Positions 1 to 10,048 of a DNA stretch of 64,000 bases are shown here, piece after piece. The notes beneath the pieces were generated by a model, which was given only the letters and a program-made list of their open reading frames with translations, was not told the DNA's origin and did not search any database. Origin of the DNA: Clostridiales bacterium (lineage in GTDB: Bacteria; Bacillota; Clostridia; Christensenellales; Aristaeellaceae); assembly GCA_015056015.1 (NCBI GenBank), contig SVHD01000008.1:1-64000 (forward strand). Direction: 5' to 3'. The translations under genes were made by a program, and so were the position numbers. The number at the start of each line of letters is the position of its first letter. Position 1 is the first letter of the stretch.

Positions 1-3000
1 CGCCGAACTGCGCCTTGCCGCCCAGAGGCTGCTGGGTGACCAGGGAGTAGGGGCCGGTGGAGCGGGCGTGCATCTTATCGTCAACCAGATGATGCAGCTT
101 AAGGAAGTACATATAGCCAACCGTTACGGGGTTTTCGAAGGGATCGCCGGTGCGGCCGTCATAAAGGACGGTCTTGCCGTCGGTGCGAAGGCCTGCCTTG
201 GCCAGGCATTCTTCAATATCCTCTTCCGTCGCGCCGTCGAATACGGGGGTGGCCACATGCCAGCCCAGGGTCTTGGCGGCGATGCCAAGGTGCACTTCCA
301 GCACCTGGCCGATATTCATACGGGAGGGAACGCCCAGGGGGTTCAGCACGATTTCCAGGGGGGTGCCATCGGGCAGGAAGGGCATATCCTCTTCACGCAG
401 AATGCGGGATACAACACCCTTGTTGCCGTGACGGCCGGCCATCTTATCGCCGACGGAAATCTTACGCTTCTGAGCAATGTAAACGCGAACCATTTCGTTC
501 ACGCCGGGAGAAAGCTCGTCCTTGTTTTCGCGGGTGAAGATCTTCACATCCACGATGATACCGCCTTCGCCATGGGGCACCTTCAGGGAGGTATCACGGA
601 CTTCGCGGGCCTTTTCGCCGAAGATGGCGCGAAGCAAACGTTCTTCAGCGGTCAGCTCGGTTTCGCCCTTGGGGGTTACCTTACCCACCAGGATATCGCC
701 GCTGCGGACTTCAGCGCCGATGCGGATGATGCCGTTTTCATCCAGATCCTTGATGGCGTCTTCACCCACATTGGGAATATCCCGGGTGATTTCTTCCGGC
801 CCAAGCTTGGTTTCCCGGGCTTCGGATTCATATTCTTCAATATGAATGGAAGTATATTTATCTTCCTTCACCAGCTTTTCGCTGATGAGCACGGCGTCTT
901 CGTAGTTATAGCCTTCCCAGGTCATGAAGCCGATGAGCACATTGCGGCCCAGACCGATTTCACCCTTTTCGGTGGAAGGACCATCCGCCAAGAGATCGCC
1001 CACTTCAATCACCTGGCCCTGGGATACCCGGGGACGCTGATTGATGCAGGTGCCCTGGTTGGAACGGGCAAACTTGGTCAGACGATAGGAATGCTTTTCG
1101 CCGTTTTCATCGCGGATCACGATTTCATCGGCGCTGACGGCATGCACCACGCCGGCATGCTTGGAAAGCAGCACAACGCCGGAGTCGTGGGCGGCCTTAT
1201 ATTCCATACCGGTACCGACAAAGGGGGCTTCAGGCACCAGAAGCGGCACGGCCTGACGCTGCATGTTGGAACCCATCAGGGCGCGGTTGGCGTCGTCGTT
1301 TTCCAGGAAGGGAATCATGGAGGTGGCGACGGAAACGACCTGCTTGGGAGAAACGTCGATATAGTCCACGTCGGAGGCGGGCACTTCGATGGTATCTTCG
1401 CGCCAGCGCACGATGACCCGCTTGTTGACGAAGGTGCCGTCTTCATTGACGGGCTCCTTGGCCTGGCCTACCTTGTAATCGTCTTCTTCATCGGCGGTCA
1501 TATAGACGATGGTATCGGTGATCCGGCCGTGTTCTTTATCCACCTTGCGGTAAGGTGCTTCGATAAAGCCGTATTCATTGATGCGGGCATAAGTGGCCAG
1601 AGAGCCGATCAGACCGATGTTGGGGCCTTCAGGCGTTTCAATGGGGCAGATACGGGCGTAATGGGAATAGTGCACGTCGCGCACTTCCATGCCCGCGCGG
1701 TCACGGTTCAGACCGCCGGGGCCCAGGGCGGAAAGACGACGCTTGTGGGTCAGTTCCGACAGGGGGTTGGGCTGGTCCATGAACTGGGACAGCTGGGAAG
1801 AACCGAAGAATTCCTTGATGGCGGCGGATACGGGGCGGATGTTGATCAGTTCGCCGGGCTTGACGTCATTGGCGTCCTGAATGGCCATGCGCTCGCGCAC
1901 CACGCGTTCCAGGCGGGAAAGGCCGATGCGGACCTGGTTCTGCAGCAGTTCGCCCACGGAACGCAGACGGCGGTTGCCCAGATGGTCGATATCATCGGTA
2001 ACGCCCACGCCGTAGGGCAGGCCCAGCAGATAGCTGACGGAGGCCACGATATCATCAATGATGATATGCTTGGGCACCAGATCATACACGCTTTCAGAAA
2101 TAACGCGCTTGAGATCTTCTTCCGCAACGCCATCCATCACCCGAAGCAGGGTGGGCAGATGAACCATTTCCAGAATGCCCGCTTCCTTGGGATCAAAGGG
2201 CAGGAAGCCCGCGGCGTCCACAAAGTTATTACCGATCACCTTGTGCACAACCTGATCGCACTGGAGGAACACAACGTTCACGCCGGCGTTCTGGATATCC
2301 TTGGCCTGGGCGCGGGAAATGAGATCGCCCTTCTTCACCATCACTTCGCCGGAGATGGGGCTGACGATATCTTCCGCGGCCACTTGGCCGGCAATACGGG
2401 CGGCAACGCCCAGCTTCTTATTGAATTTATACCGGCCCACGCGCATCAGATCATAGCGCTTGGGATCGAAGAACAGGCTGCGCAAAAGGGCGCGGGCGCC
2501 GTCTTCCGTGGGCGGTTCACCGGGCTTCTGACGCTTGTAAATTTCAAGCAGGCCCTGGGTCTGGGTCTTGGTAGAGTCGGAACGGGCGATGGTGGTCATC
2601 AGCCGTTCATCTTCACCGAAAAGATCGGTGATTTCCTGATCGGTGCCATAGCCCAGCGCGCGCAGAAGCACGGTAATGGGCAATTTGCGGGCGCGGTCAA
2701 TACGCACCCAAAGCACATCGTTGGAATCCGTTTCGTATTCCAGCCACGCGCCCCGGTTGGGGATGATCTGGGCGGAGAAGAGGTGCTTGCCCGCCTTATC
2801 GATCTGCACGTCAAAATATGCGCCAGGAGAGCGCACCAGCTGGCTGACGATGACGCGTTCCGCGCCGTTGATGATAAAGGTTCCGTGTTCGGTCATGAGC
2901 GGGAAATCGCCCATGAATACTTCGGATTCCTTAATTTCGCCGGTTTCCCGGTTCTTCAACCGGACAAATACCTTCAGCGGGGCCGCGTAAGTCAGATCGC

Positions 3001-3250
3001 GTTCCTTGCAACGCTCCACGGAATTTTTGGGCGTGCTGTCCAGCGAGTAATCGACAAACTCCAGCACCAGATTTTCGCTATAATCGGTGATGGGGGATAC
3101 ATCGGCCAGAACCTCTTTCAAATCTTCCGTCAGAAACCGTTTATACGAATTCTTCTGGACTTCGATCAGATTCGGCATATCCAGGACTTCGTCGATGCGC
3201 GAGAAGCTCATACGTTTGCGAAGCTTCCCCATTTGGACCTCGTGCACCAT
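1..3250 (-). CDS. rpoB: DNA-directed RNA polymerase beta subunit (3' end outside window)
   Basis: Catalytic beta subunit of RNA polymerase. The reverse strand reads [16 protein letters not shown] and continues open for about 1083 codons to the window edge, so the C-terminus is missing. The rifampicin-binding region is intact ([20 protein letters not shown]), with the usual D, H and S residues, so a sensitive enzyme is expected. The block [10 protein letters not shown] near the active centre is also present. The start is set by AAAGGGGTGA about 9 nt before ATG. A consensus sigma-A promoter lies about 146 nt upstream. The genes upstream are not rplJ/rplL, so the usual ribosomal-protein linkage is broken. 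The + strand ORF 68-3283 is a shadow. Confidence 0.98.
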   Translation of the reverse strand, partial: MVHEVQMGKLRKRMSFSRIDEVLDMPNLIEVQKNSYKRFLTEDLKEVLADVSPITDYSENLVLEFVDYSLDSTPKNSVERCKERDLTYAAPLKVFVRLKNRETGEIKESEVFMGDFPLMTEHGTFIINGAERVIVSQLVRSPGAYFDVQIDKAGKHLFSAQIIPNRGAWLEYETDSNDVLWVRIDRARKLPITVLLRALGYGTDQEITDLFGEDERLMTTIARSDSTKTQTQGLLEIYKRQKPGEPPTEDGARALLRSLFFDPKRYDLMRVGRYKFNKKLGVAARIAGQVAAEDIVSPISGEVMVKKGDLISRAQAKDIQNAGVNVVFLQCDQVVHKVIGNNFVDAAGFLPFDPKEAGILEMVHLPTLLRVMDGVAEEDLKRVISESVYDLVPKHIIIDDIVASVSYLLGLPYGVGVTDDIDHLGNRRLRSVGELLQNQVRIGLSRLERVVRERMAIQDANDVKPGELINIRPVSAAIKEFFGSSQLSQFMDQPNPLSELTHKRRLSALGPGGLNRDRAGMEVRDVHYSHYARICPIETPEGPNIGLIGSLATYARINEYGFIEAPYRKVDKEHGRITDTIVYMTADEEDDYKVGQAKEPVNEDGTFVNKRVIVRWREDTIEVPASDVDYIDVSPKQVVSVATSMIPFLENDDANRALMGSNMQRQAVPLLVPEAPFVGTGMEYKAAHDSGVVLLSKHAGVVHAVSADEIVIRDENGEKHSYRLTKFARSNQGTCINQRPRVSQGQVIEVGDLLADGPSTEKGEIGLGRNVLIGFMTWEGYNYEDAVLISEKLVKEDKYTSIHIEEYESEARETKLGPEEITRDIPNVGEDAIKDLDENGIIRIGAEVRSGDILVGKVTPKGETELTAEERLLRAIFGEKAREVRDTSLKVPHGEGGIIVDVKIFTRENKDELSPGVNEMVRVYIAQKRKISVGDKMAGRHGNKGVVSRILREEDMPFLPDGTPLEIVLNPLGVPSRMNIGQVLEVHLGIAAKTLGWHVATPVFDGATEEDIEECLAKAGLRTDGKTVLYDGRTGDPFENPVTVGYMYFLKLHHLVDDKMHARSTGPYSLVTQQPLGGKAQFG

Positions 3251-3395
3251 AAAAGCTATCACCCCTTTATTCCTGCCCAGTAAATCGAGAAAAACGCATA
3301 TGGCCCCCTTCCCCAATCGCCCCTTTTTGGATGTTTTCCGGTGCGTTTGGGCATGGCCATAGAACTGCATCTTACCGATACTGATGCAATCATAG

Positions 3396-3424
3396 AGTAT
3401 AGCACGGTCAATTGCATCTGTCAA
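3396..3424 (-). promoter_or_regulatory. sigma-A promoter of rpoB
   Basis: Read on the minus strand: TTGACA (3419-3424), a 17-bp spacer, then TATACT (3396-3401). This is near-consensus and predicts a leader of about 140 nt before the rpoB start. It makes rpoB an independent transcription unit here. Confidence 0.85.
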
Positions 3425-3536
3425 CCGTTTTCCTTCATTATTTAAATATTTTTTTCGTTTTTTTCTCAGTTTTGCGGATTTTTCCCATTTTCCGCTCCTC
3501 CAGCGGTTCTTGCGCCGCCGTCCCGCCCCGCATTTC

Positions 3537-3566
3537 TTGACAAAGCCCCTTTCCCGGCGGTATACT
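3537..3566 (+). promoter_or_regulatory. sigma-A promoter of the deacetylase-like/oxidoreductase operon
   Basis: TTGACA (3537-3542), an 18-bp spacer, then TATACT (3561-3566), about 37 nt before the ATG at 3603. It is divergent from the rpoB promoter; the roughly 110 bp between the two -35 boxes hold no gene. Confidence 0.8.
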
Positions 3567-3602
3567 CCTTTTACAAGCTGTCATTGGGGGAGGAAAACCG
3601 CG

Positions 3603-4535
3603 ATGAACCAATATTTTTTCTTTATTGATGATGTGATCTGGCCCTTCCGGGATCTGAGCCGGCAAAGGCCCGCTTCCATTTTTGATCATCCATTTCTTGG
3701 CATGCTGAAAAGAATGAACCGGCAATACGGCCTGAAAACCCAGCTGAATATCTTCTTTTCCACCGATCCTTCCTACGGCGGGGAGGATTTTGATCTCACC
3801 CAAATACCGGATATCTACCGGGAGGAATTCCGGGCAAACGCCTCCTGGCTGCGCTTTGCCTTCCATGCGGAAAAAGAATTTCCCGGCTATCCTTACGTCA
3901 ACATTTCCTATGATGAAATGAAGGCGGCCTACACCCGCGTGCGGGATGAGGTATACCGCTTCGCCGGGGAGGAAGTTTTCAGCCACCGGGTGTTGATCCA
4001 TTACAACGCCATTTCCAAAGCCGGCTGCCAAGCGCTGAGGGATTGCGGGGTCACCCTGCTTTCCTCCACCGATGGGGCGGATCTGCCGGAGGATTATGCT
4101 GCCCTCTCCCCCGCCGCCCGGGAAAGAATGCTTGCCGGCCGCACCGAAGAAACCACCCGGCCCTACCTTAAAACCCGCAGCAGCGGGGAAACCATTCCCG
4201 CCATCCGGGCCTATAATCATTTATCGGATGATATGGCTCTGCGCTGCGATCACAGCCTTTGCGCCTGGGCGGGCAATGATCTGCATCTGCCCATGAAGGA
4301 ATTTTGCCACCTCTTGCTCAACGTCCATAAGCCCCAGGAAATTGAGCGCCTGCTGCCCGAACGCATAACCGGCGATTTCATCGGCATCGGCGATCATGAG
4401 CAATATTTTTATCCCGATTATGCCCGGTATCAACCCGATTACGAACAGCGCATTGCAGCCGCCTGCCGGATTATGCAGGAAAAGGGCTGGCAATCCATCC
4501 GGATGGATGAGCTTTCCTTCATTCCAATCGTATAA
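3603..4535 (+). CDS. NodB/polysaccharide-deacetylase-like protein
   Basis: 310 aa, no signal peptide, so cytoplasmic. The N-terminus (FFFIDDVIWPFRDL) and a middle segment AFHAEKEFPGYPY resemble the metal-binding strands of NodB-type polysaccharide deacetylase barrels, but the classical HxxxH motif is not clear, so the activity is uncertain. The start at 3603 is chosen over the track start because GGGGGAGG lies 9 nt before it. It is probably co-transcribed with the FAD oxidoreductase that begins 13 nt after its stop, suggesting a joint role in sugar metabolism. That role is inference. Confidence 0.55.
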   Translation: MNQYFFFIDDVIWPFRDLSRQRPASIFDHPFLGMLKRMNRQYGLKTQLNIFFSTDPSYGGEDFDLTQIPDIYREEFRANASWLRFAFHAEKEFPGYPYVNISYDEMKAAYTRVRDEVYRFAGEEVFSHRVLIHYNAISKAGCQALRDCGVTLLSSTDGADLPEDYAALSPAARERMLAGRTEETTRPYLKTRSSGETIPAIRAYNHLSDDMALRCDHSLCAWAGNDLHLPMKEFCHLLLNVHKPQEIERLLPERITGDFIGIGDHEQYFYPDYARYQPDYEQRIAAACRIMQEKGWQSIRMDELSFIPIV

Positions 4536-4548
4536 GGAGGATCCGATT

Positions 4549-6366
4549 ATGGCGCTTCATTCTTTGGAAAAACAATTTGACGTAGTCGTGATCGGCGGGG
4601 GCATGAGCGGCATCTGCGCCGCCATTGCATCCGCCCGCAACGGGGCAAAAACCGCCCTGGTGCAATCCCGCGGCGTCCTTGGGGGCAATGCCAGCAGCGA
4701 AATCCGCATGCATATCGTAGGCGCCTCCTGCCATAACAGCAAAAAAAATCTGGCCGAAGGCGGCATTTTGCTGGAAATCCTCCTGGAAAACAAGCGCCGC
4801 AATCCCTATCAGAATTTCAGCATCTGGGACAGCGTGCTGTGGGAAAAGGTGCATTTCCAGGAAAACCTGACCCTTTTTCTCAATACCGATGTGCGCTCCG
4901 CTCAGATGGAAGGAAAGCGCATTCTTTCCGTTACCGGATATCAGAATACCACCGAAACCGATCTGACTTTCCTGGCCGATATCTTTATTGACGCCACCGG
5001 TCACGGCACGGTGGGCGTGCTGGCCGGGGCAAAAAGCCGGGTAGGAAGCGATGGAAAAGCGGAATTTGATGAGCCCACCGCCCCGGATCAGCCCAACACC
5101 GATACCATGGGCTCCACCATCATGTTCCAGGCAGTAAACCGGGGAAAGCCCGTTCCTTTTGAAAAGCCTCATTGGGCCTATTCCTACACGGAAGAGGATT
5201 TGAAGCATCGCTCCCACTATAATTGCACCAAAACCCTGGGGGAAGGGGATAACAAAGCCCTGCCCGATTTTTCCACCTTCGATTCCGGCTATTGGTGGCT
5301 GGAATTGGGCGGCGATAATGAGGATAACATCAAAAACGCCGAGGAAATCCGGGATGAATTGCTCAAGACCCTCTATGGCGTCTGGGATCATATCAAAAAC
5401 GCCGGGGATCACGGCGCAGAAAATTACGATCTGGAGTGGGTGGGCATGGTGCCGGGCTACCGGGAAAGCCGACGGCTGGAAGGGCCCTATCTGCTCAATG
5501 AAAATGATGTGCGGGCCAACAGAATCTTTGAGGATGCGGTGGCCTACGGCGCCTGGCCCATGGATGTGCACACCCCCGGCGGCATTCTGGATACGGATCA
5601 ATTGCCCAGCGCCGTCTATAATTTTGAGGGGCATTATACCATTCCCTACCGCTGCTATTATTCCAAAGATGTGGATAATCTGATGATGGCGGGGCGAAAT
5701 ATTTCCACCAGCAAAATGGCCTTTTCCTCCACCCGGGTAATGGGCACCTGCGCCATCGGCGGCCAGGCGGCGGGAACGGCGGCGGCCATGGCCGTAAATG
5801 AAAAGATCCTGCCTGCCCAGGTGAATGTATCCGCCCTGCAGCAGCGTTTGCTCCGGCAGGATTGCTTCATTCCCGGCTTCAAAAATCAGGATGAAAAGGA
5901 TTTCGCGCCCCTTTGCCGCATCCATGCCAACGGCGCAAAGGAAAATTGCCCTGCCGAAAATGTGGTCAATGGCATTGCCCGCACCACCGAAGAAGGGGAA
6001 AACGCCTGGGAATCCCTGCCCCTTCAGGAAAAGAAAGCGCAGCTTACCCTCGCCTTTGATCGGGCCCGGCAGGTGGGCAGCATCCAATTGGCCTTTGATC
6101 CCAATTTCACCCGGGAAATCATGCCCTCCATCACCTCCACCGTCCGGGATCGCCAGTGCCGGGGGCTTCCCGATGAATTGGTAAAGGATTATACCATCCT
6201 TTTGCGCAGAAATGGCGCCATTGTCTGGCAGCAGACAATCACCGAAAACGGCCAGCGGTTGAATCTGCTTTCCCCCCATGTGGAAGCAGACGAAATGGAA
6301 ATCACCGTCCTTGCCACCCACGGCCATCCTGCCGCCCGGATTTACGAAATCCGGCTCTACGAATAA
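4549..6366 (+). CDS. FAD-dependent oxidoreductase (FAD_oxidored family)
   Basis: 605 aa. The N-terminal Rossmann FAD site is clear: VVIGGGMSGICAA followed by a dinucleotide-binding strand and the RGVLGGNASSEIRMHIVGA segment typical of the FAD_oxidored (PF12831) family. Residues near 380-420 (TRVMGTCAIGGQAAGTAAAMA) form the C-terminal part of the FAD fold. The last 130 residues look like an added beta-sandwich, as in secreted or sugar-linked members, but there is no signal peptide. AAGGAGG precedes ATG 4549; the longer track start lies inside the upstream gene. Substrate unknown; the partner gene suggests a carbohydrate. Confidence 0.85.
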   Translation: MALHSLEKQFDVVVIGGGMSGICAAIASARNGAKTALVQSRGVLGGNASSEIRMHIVGASCHNSKKNLAEGGILLEILLENKRRNPYQNFSIWDSVLWEKVHFQENLTLFLNTDVRSAQMEGKRILSVTGYQNTTETDLTFLADIFIDATGHGTVGVLAGAKSRVGSDGKAEFDEPTAPDQPNTDTMGSTIMFQAVNRGKPVPFEKPHWAYSYTEEDLKHRSHYNCTKTLGEGDNKALPDFSTFDSGYWWLELGGDNEDNIKNAEEIRDELLKTLYGVWDHIKNAGDHGAENYDLEWVGMVPGYRESRRLEGPYLLNENDVRANRIFEDAVAYGAWPMDVHTPGGILDTDQLPSAVYNFEGHYTIPYRCYYSKDVDNLMMAGRNISTSKMAFSSTRVMGTCAIGGQAAGTAAAMAVNEKILPAQVNVSALQQRLLRQDCFIPGFKNQDEKDFAPLCRIHANGAKENCPAENVVNGIARTTEEGENAWESLPLQEKKAQLTLAFDRARQVGSIQLAFDPNFTREIMPSITSTVRDRQCRGLPDELVKDYTILLRRNGAIVWQQTITENGQRLNLLSPHVEADEMEITVLATHGHPAARIYEIRLYE

Positions 6367-6374
6367 CGAAATTA

Positions 6375-6411
6375 AATCCTCCGTCTGCTTTCCGCATACG
6401 GAGGATTTTTC
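6375..6411. terminator. bidirectional intrinsic terminator
   Basis: Perfect 10-bp stem AATCCTCCGT/ACGGAGGATT with T-runs on both sides. It lies between the convergent FAD oxidoreductase (+) and the methyltransferase (-). Confidence 0.8.
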
Positions 6412-6417
6412 CATCTG

Positions 6418-7263
6418 TTATTTTTTCTGATATTCGTAGAGCCGATACATCTTTTTCGATATCTTCCCCGCGAACACTTTCTGAAATATCCGTTTTTCCA
6501 TCCCGGCAAGCTGATCAACCAGCACAGCGGGCGTCATTTCATGCTCCTTCACAAAGCACAGGCCCGTATTTTCTTCCAGATCGGCAGGCCGGTCCATGCC
6601 GTATACCTGCGTCACGCCCACGTCATTGATGGGGTTTTTATACCGGGAGGCCTTCGCCGCAAAAACGGTATAGCAATCCATCAGCAGATGCACCCGGGAA
6701 AAGCGCGCTCCCAGCGCTGCCAGAATCCCCCTTAATTCCGCCGGGGCAAGATACATGCTGACGCCTTCCATCACCACGATGGCGCAATCCTTTTCCGGCA
6801 GCTGATCCAGCCACCTTTTTTCCCGGATATCCGCGCCCAGCATGCGATAGGACGGGGATTCCTGATAATACCGTTTTCTTTCCTCCATCACCTGGGGAAA
6901 ATCCACGTCATACCAGCTATGCTCCCCGGCGCCCACACGATGGATCCGGCTGTCCATGCCGCAGCCAAGATGCAGAATCAGCGCATCCTTTTCTTCGCGC
7001 ATCCGCAGGCGCAGCCAATCATCAAATACTGCCGCGCGCATGCCCATATAATAGGCCAGCCATTTGGAGGCGGATTTCCCTTTCAGCGGGAATTTTTCCG
7101 TTTCCCAGATTTCCGCCGCCTTTTCATCCCGGAGAATCACGCCTTTTTTGCTGACGTACGCCTTCCCGTACAGCGGAATATACAGGGTCTGATTGACGTT
7201 ATCCATTCTTCCTGTCCTCGCAAAAGCCGCGGCATCCAAAGACGCCGCGGCGTATGTTTTCAT
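6418..7263 (-). CDS. class I SAM-dependent methyltransferase, LCM family
   Basis: 281 aa. The SAM site is LILHLGCGMDSRIHRVG, followed by WYDVDFPQVMEERKRYY and, later, VVMEGVSMYL. This order is typical of the leucine carboxyl methyltransferase-like O-methyltransferases (PF04072, PpmC/YktD-like) often annotated as polyketide O-methyltransferases. The real substrate is unknown, and no polyketide genes are nearby. The start at 7263 lies 5 nt after the stop of the upstream protease, implying translational coupling. MDNVNQTLY at 7206 is a possible alternative start. Confidence 0.8.
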   Translation of the reverse strand: MKTYAAASLDAAAFARTGRMDNVNQTLYIPLYGKAYVSKKGVILRDEKAAEIWETEKFPLKGKSASKWLAYYMGMRAAVFDDWLRLRMREEKDALILHLGCGMDSRIHRVGAGEHSWYDVDFPQVMEERKRYYQESPSYRMLGADIREKRWLDQLPEKDCAIVVMEGVSMYLAPAELRGILAALGARFSRVHLLMDCYTVFAAKASRYKNPINDVGVTQVYGMDRPADLEENTGLCFVKEHEMTPAVLVDQLAGMEKRIFQKVFAGKISKKMYRLYEYQKK

Positions 7264-7268
7264 CCGGT

Positions 7269-7946
7269 TCAGTCCCTGCGCCGGGCAATGGAAATCAGCC
7301 GCAAAAGCTGCATCAGCGCGGAAACAAAGGAAGCCACATAGGTCAGCGCCGCCGCATTGAGCACGCTGCGCACGCCTTTTTCCTCATCCTGGGTCAGATA
7401 CCCGTTATTCACCAGCATGGCGGTGGCCCGGCGGCTGGCGTCATATTCCACGGGCAGGGTGATCAGGGAAAAGAGCACCACCAGGGCAAAAAGAATGATG
7501 CCCACATACATCAGCGGTTCCCAGGTGGTGATAATGCCAAGCAAAAAAATGGGCCAGGCCAGATTGGAGCCCAGATTCACCACCGGCACCATCACGGATC
7601 GCAGGGCCAGGAAGGGATAATTTTCCTTCTTCTGCAGGGCATGGCCCGCTTCATGGGCGGCAACGCCCAGGGCCGCCACGCTGGCAGAATCGTATACGCC
7701 CTCGGATAAGCGCAGCTTATTGCTTCTGGGGTCGTAATGATCGGTAAGGGTGCCGTGGGTGCGCTCAATGGCCACATCCCCTGCCCCTTCCTTTTGCAAA
7801 AGATACTGCACCACCTGCCAGGCGGGCAAACGGCCCTGAGTGGGCACCCGGCTGAATTTTGCATAGGTGCTCTTCACCCGGGATTGGGCCCACAGGCCCA
7901 GAATCAGCCCGGGCAAAAGCAGAATCAACGTTGAATCCCAATACAT
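7269..7946 (-). CDS. YugP-type membrane zinc metallopeptidase
   Basis: 225 aa membrane protein of the neutral zinc metallopeptidase family (PF04298). It has an N-terminal membrane helix (STLILLLPGLILGLWAQ), the metal site HEAGH at about residue 114, then two or three further hydrophobic helices and a conserved DASRRA segment. The start at 7946 (MYWDSTLI) is preceded by AGAGGAGAT. The longer ORF in the track would begin in the AT-rich promoter region. Its physiological substrate is unknown. Confidence 0.88.
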   Translation of the reverse strand: MYWDSTLILLLPGLILGLWAQSRVKSTYAKFSRVPTQGRLPAWQVVQYLLQKEGAGDVAIERTHGTLTDHYDPRSNKLRLSEGVYDSASVAALGVAAHEAGHALQKKENYPFLALRSVMVPVVNLGSNLAWPIFLLGIITTWEPLMYVGIILFALVVLFSLITLPVEYDASRRATAMLVNNGYLTQDEEKGVRSVLNAAALTYVASFVSALMQLLRLISIARRRD

Positions 7947-8109
7947 GAATGGATCTCCTCTCTGAAAACGCGCCCATTTTCTGGCTGCGCTTATTTTTAT
8001 TATACCCGAAAGGATGAAAAAAAGATGAAAGGAATATGGCAAAATTCGTTCCTTTGCTTCTTTCATTAATATACCCGCTTTTTTTGTATTTTCCTGCACG
8101 GCAGTGATG

Positions 8110-8138
8110 GTATATTTCCTTTTTTTCGCTCATACCCT
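8110..8138 (+). promoter_or_regulatory. probable sigma-E promoter of the spoIIIA operon
   Basis: GTATATT (8110-8116), a 14-bp spacer, then CATACCCT (8131-8138) match the mother-cell sigma-E pattern (KMATATT, 13-15 bp, CATACAHT) closely. The expected transcription start is within a few bases of the ATG at 8144, leaving no room for a Shine-Dalgarno sequence. Confidence 0.65.
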
Positions 8139-8143
8139 GTCCC

Positions 8144-8962
8144 ATGAATTGGCAGAAGATTCTTCCCGACGTCCCGGAAATCAGGGACATGGATTTTTCC
8201 GCCGCCCGGGAAATCCGCCTGCGGCCGGGGCATCCCCTGCAGGCGATCTTTCCGGAAGGCGTCTGGCAGGGAATGCGCCCGCTCTCCCCTGCCGAAATTA
8301 CCCGGGCCGCCGCCGCCCTTTCAGGGCATACCCTGGCCATTCAGCAGCAGGCGCTGCAAAAGGGATATCTTTCCCTGCCCGGCGGGCACCGGCTGGGGGT
8401 GGCGGGCGTGATGGGGGAAAAAGGACTGATGGAAATCACCAGCCTGTGCCTTCGCATGGCCCATGAAATCAAAGGATGCGGAACGGATATTTTTCCCCGT
8501 ATTCTTGGCAGAAGCACGATCATTCTCGGCCCTCCCGGCACGGGGAAAACCACCCTGCTAAGGGATCTGATCCGCCTGTATTCCCAGGCCGGCTGGCAAA
8601 CGGGCGTGGCGGATGAACGGGGAGAAATTGCCGCCTGCCAGGGGGGCGCGCCCCAGCTAGACGTGGGCAAAAACAGCGACGTGATCAGCCGCATGGAAAA
8701 AAATCGGGCGCTGATGCTGCTGCTTCGCGCCATGGCGCCCCAGGTGCTGGCGGCGGATGAGCTGGGAAATTCGGAGGACGCTGTTTCCGTGCTGGAATGT
8801 ATCCGCTGCGGCGTAATTCTGCTGGCTACCGCCCACGCCAATTCCCCGGAAGCCCTGATCAATCGCCCCGGCATGGAAAAGCTTCTGGGGGCAGGGGGCT
8901 TTGAACGGGCTGTACTGCTGAAAAAAATCGGCGAAGCGCCGGAAATTGTGGAGGTGATCTGA
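8144..8962 (+). CDS. spoIIIAA: stage III sporulation protein AA, ATPase
   Basis: 272 aa secretion-type ATPase that works with the SpoIIIA-SpoIIQ channel linking mother cell and forespore. The Walker A motif GPPGTGKTTLLRDL is at about residue 129, followed by VADERGEIA and the Walker B-like VLAADELGN. This is close to the usual family length (about 300). There is no ribosome binding site before ATG 8144, which may be leaderless; ATG 8189 (MDFSAARE) is an alternative. Its stop overlaps the spoIIIAB start (TGATG). First gene of an eight-gene operon. Confidence 0.96.
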   Translation: MNWQKILPDVPEIRDMDFSAAREIRLRPGHPLQAIFPEGVWQGMRPLSPAEITRAAAALSGHTLAIQQQALQKGYLSLPGGHRLGVAGVMGEKGLMEITSLCLRMAHEIKGCGTDIFPRILGRSTIILGPPGTGKTTLLRDLIRLYSQAGWQTGVADERGEIAACQGGAPQLDVGKNSDVISRMEKNRALMLLLRAMAPQVLAADELGNSEDAVSVLECIRCGVILLATAHANSPEALINRPGMEKLLGAGGFERAVLLKKIGEAPEIVEVI

Positions 8963-9453
8963 TGCAGCTGCTGTTTCCCCTGCTGGCGGCCGCTGCCTGC
9001 GTGATGCTGGGGATGCTGGCGGCAAACCGGCTGCAGGAGCGGGAAAAACTGCTGGCCCGCTGGCAGCAGGCCTTTAAGCAAATGGAGCTTGCCATCGCCC
9101 ATCATCCCCTGGGCCTGCCCGGGCTTTTGCGAAAGGGCGCCCAGGCACAGCTTCCCTGCCTTGATCAGGGGGCGGACATGCTGGAAAAGGAACCCGCCCT
9201 TTCCCCGGAAGTCTTTCTTCAGCGCTTTCCCGTTCAGCCGCTGCTGACGCCCCCGGAAGAAACGGCCATCCGGGAGGGGCTGCGGGGGATATTTTCTCCC
9301 GATCCGGAAAGCCAGCTGCAATCCCTCCTGTACGCCCGGGAGCAGATTGCCTTCTTTGCCCGCATCAGCCGGGAGGCGGCGGAAAAGAACAGTCGGCTGT
9401 ACAGAAGCCTTGGCTGCCTGGCCGGGGCGGCACTGTTTATCCTGATGATTTAG
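8962..9453 (+). CDS. spoIIIAB: stage III sporulation protein AB
   Basis: 163 aa (B. subtilis about 171). It has an N-terminal membrane helix (LLFPLLAAAACVMLGML), then an amphipathic region resembling a type II secretion GspF domain, and ends with a hydrophobic helix (LGCLAGAALFILMI). Mother-cell inner-membrane component of the SpoIIIA complex. Assignment rests on topology, size and exact operon position. Confidence 0.92.
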   Translation: MQLLFPLLAAAACVMLGMLAANRLQEREKLLARWQQAFKQMELAIAHHPLGLPGLLRKGAQAQLPCLDQGADMLEKEPALSPEVFLQRFPVQPLLTPPEETAIREGLRGIFSPDPESQLQSLLYAREQIAFFARISREAAEKNSRLYRSLGCLAGAALFILMI

Positions 9454-9464
9454 GAGAAAAAAAG

Positions 9465-9662
9465 ATGCAAATTGACGTGCTGCTGCGCATTGCCGGGGTG
9501 GGTATTCTGCTGACGGTGATCTGCCAGATTCTCACCCGGGCCGGGCGGGAAGATATCGCCACCCTGGCCACCATTGCGGGAATTATCCTGGTGCTTCTGA
9601 TGGTGGTTTCCCTGGCAGGGGAACTGCTGAACCAGATCCAGGCCGTATTCTTTCTGCCATGA
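9465..9662 (+). CDS. spoIIIAC: stage III sporulation protein AC
   Basis: 65 aa, two membrane helices, very close to the standard 68-aa SpoIIIAC. Typical residues include the DVLLRIAGVGILLTVICQIL helix. GGAGAA precedes the ATG and the stop overlaps the next start (ATGA). Small integral subunit of the SpoIIIA channel. Confidence 0.95.
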   Translation: MQIDVLLRIAGVGILLTVICQILTRAGREDIATLATIAGIILVLLMVVSLAGELLNQIQAVFFLP

Positions 9663-10048
9663 ATGACATTTTCCGCATGGCGGGCTTTTCCGTCATTGCC
9701 GCCCTGATCGCCTTCACCCTCCGCGCCGCCCATCGGCAAGCCGGGGCGGCGGCGGCCCTTGCGGCGGGGATGATGCTCTTTTTCTTCGCCGTCACCCGGC
9801 TTTCCCAGGCGGCCAATGCCCTGCGGGCTCTGGCGGAAAAATCGGGCGTGGAAAATGAAATGCTGATGCTGATGCTCAAAATGGTGGGGCTTGCCTATAT
9901 CACCGAATTTTCCGTCCAGGCCTGCCAGGACGCCGGGGAAAACGGCCTGGCTTCCAAGGCAGGGCTATGCGGAAAAATGCTGCTGATGCTGGAAACCCTG
10001 CCGCTGATTACCCGGATCGGGGAATTGGTGCTTTCTTTTTCATTATGA
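9659..10048 (+). CDS. spoIIIAD: stage III sporulation protein AD
   Basis: 129 aa (standard about 133). Three to four membrane helices and the family segment MVGLAYITEFSVQACQDAGE, which is highly conserved in SpoIIIAD. ATGA overlaps at both ends join it to spoIIIAC and spoIIIAE, indicating coupled translation. Confidence 0.96.
   Translation: MNDIFRMAGFSVIAALIAFTLRAAHRQAGAAAALAAGMMLFFFAVTRLSQAANALRALAEKSGVENEMLMLMLKMVGLAYITEFSVQACQDAGENGLASKAGLCGKMLLMLETLPLITRIGELVLSFSL

Noticed and set aside
68-3283. 1071-aa + strand ORF
   Set aside because: It is the antisense shadow of rpoB; its protein is Gly/His/Phe-rich with no family features.
4519-6414. 631-aa minus ORF
   Set aside because: Shadow of the FAD oxidoreductase gene.
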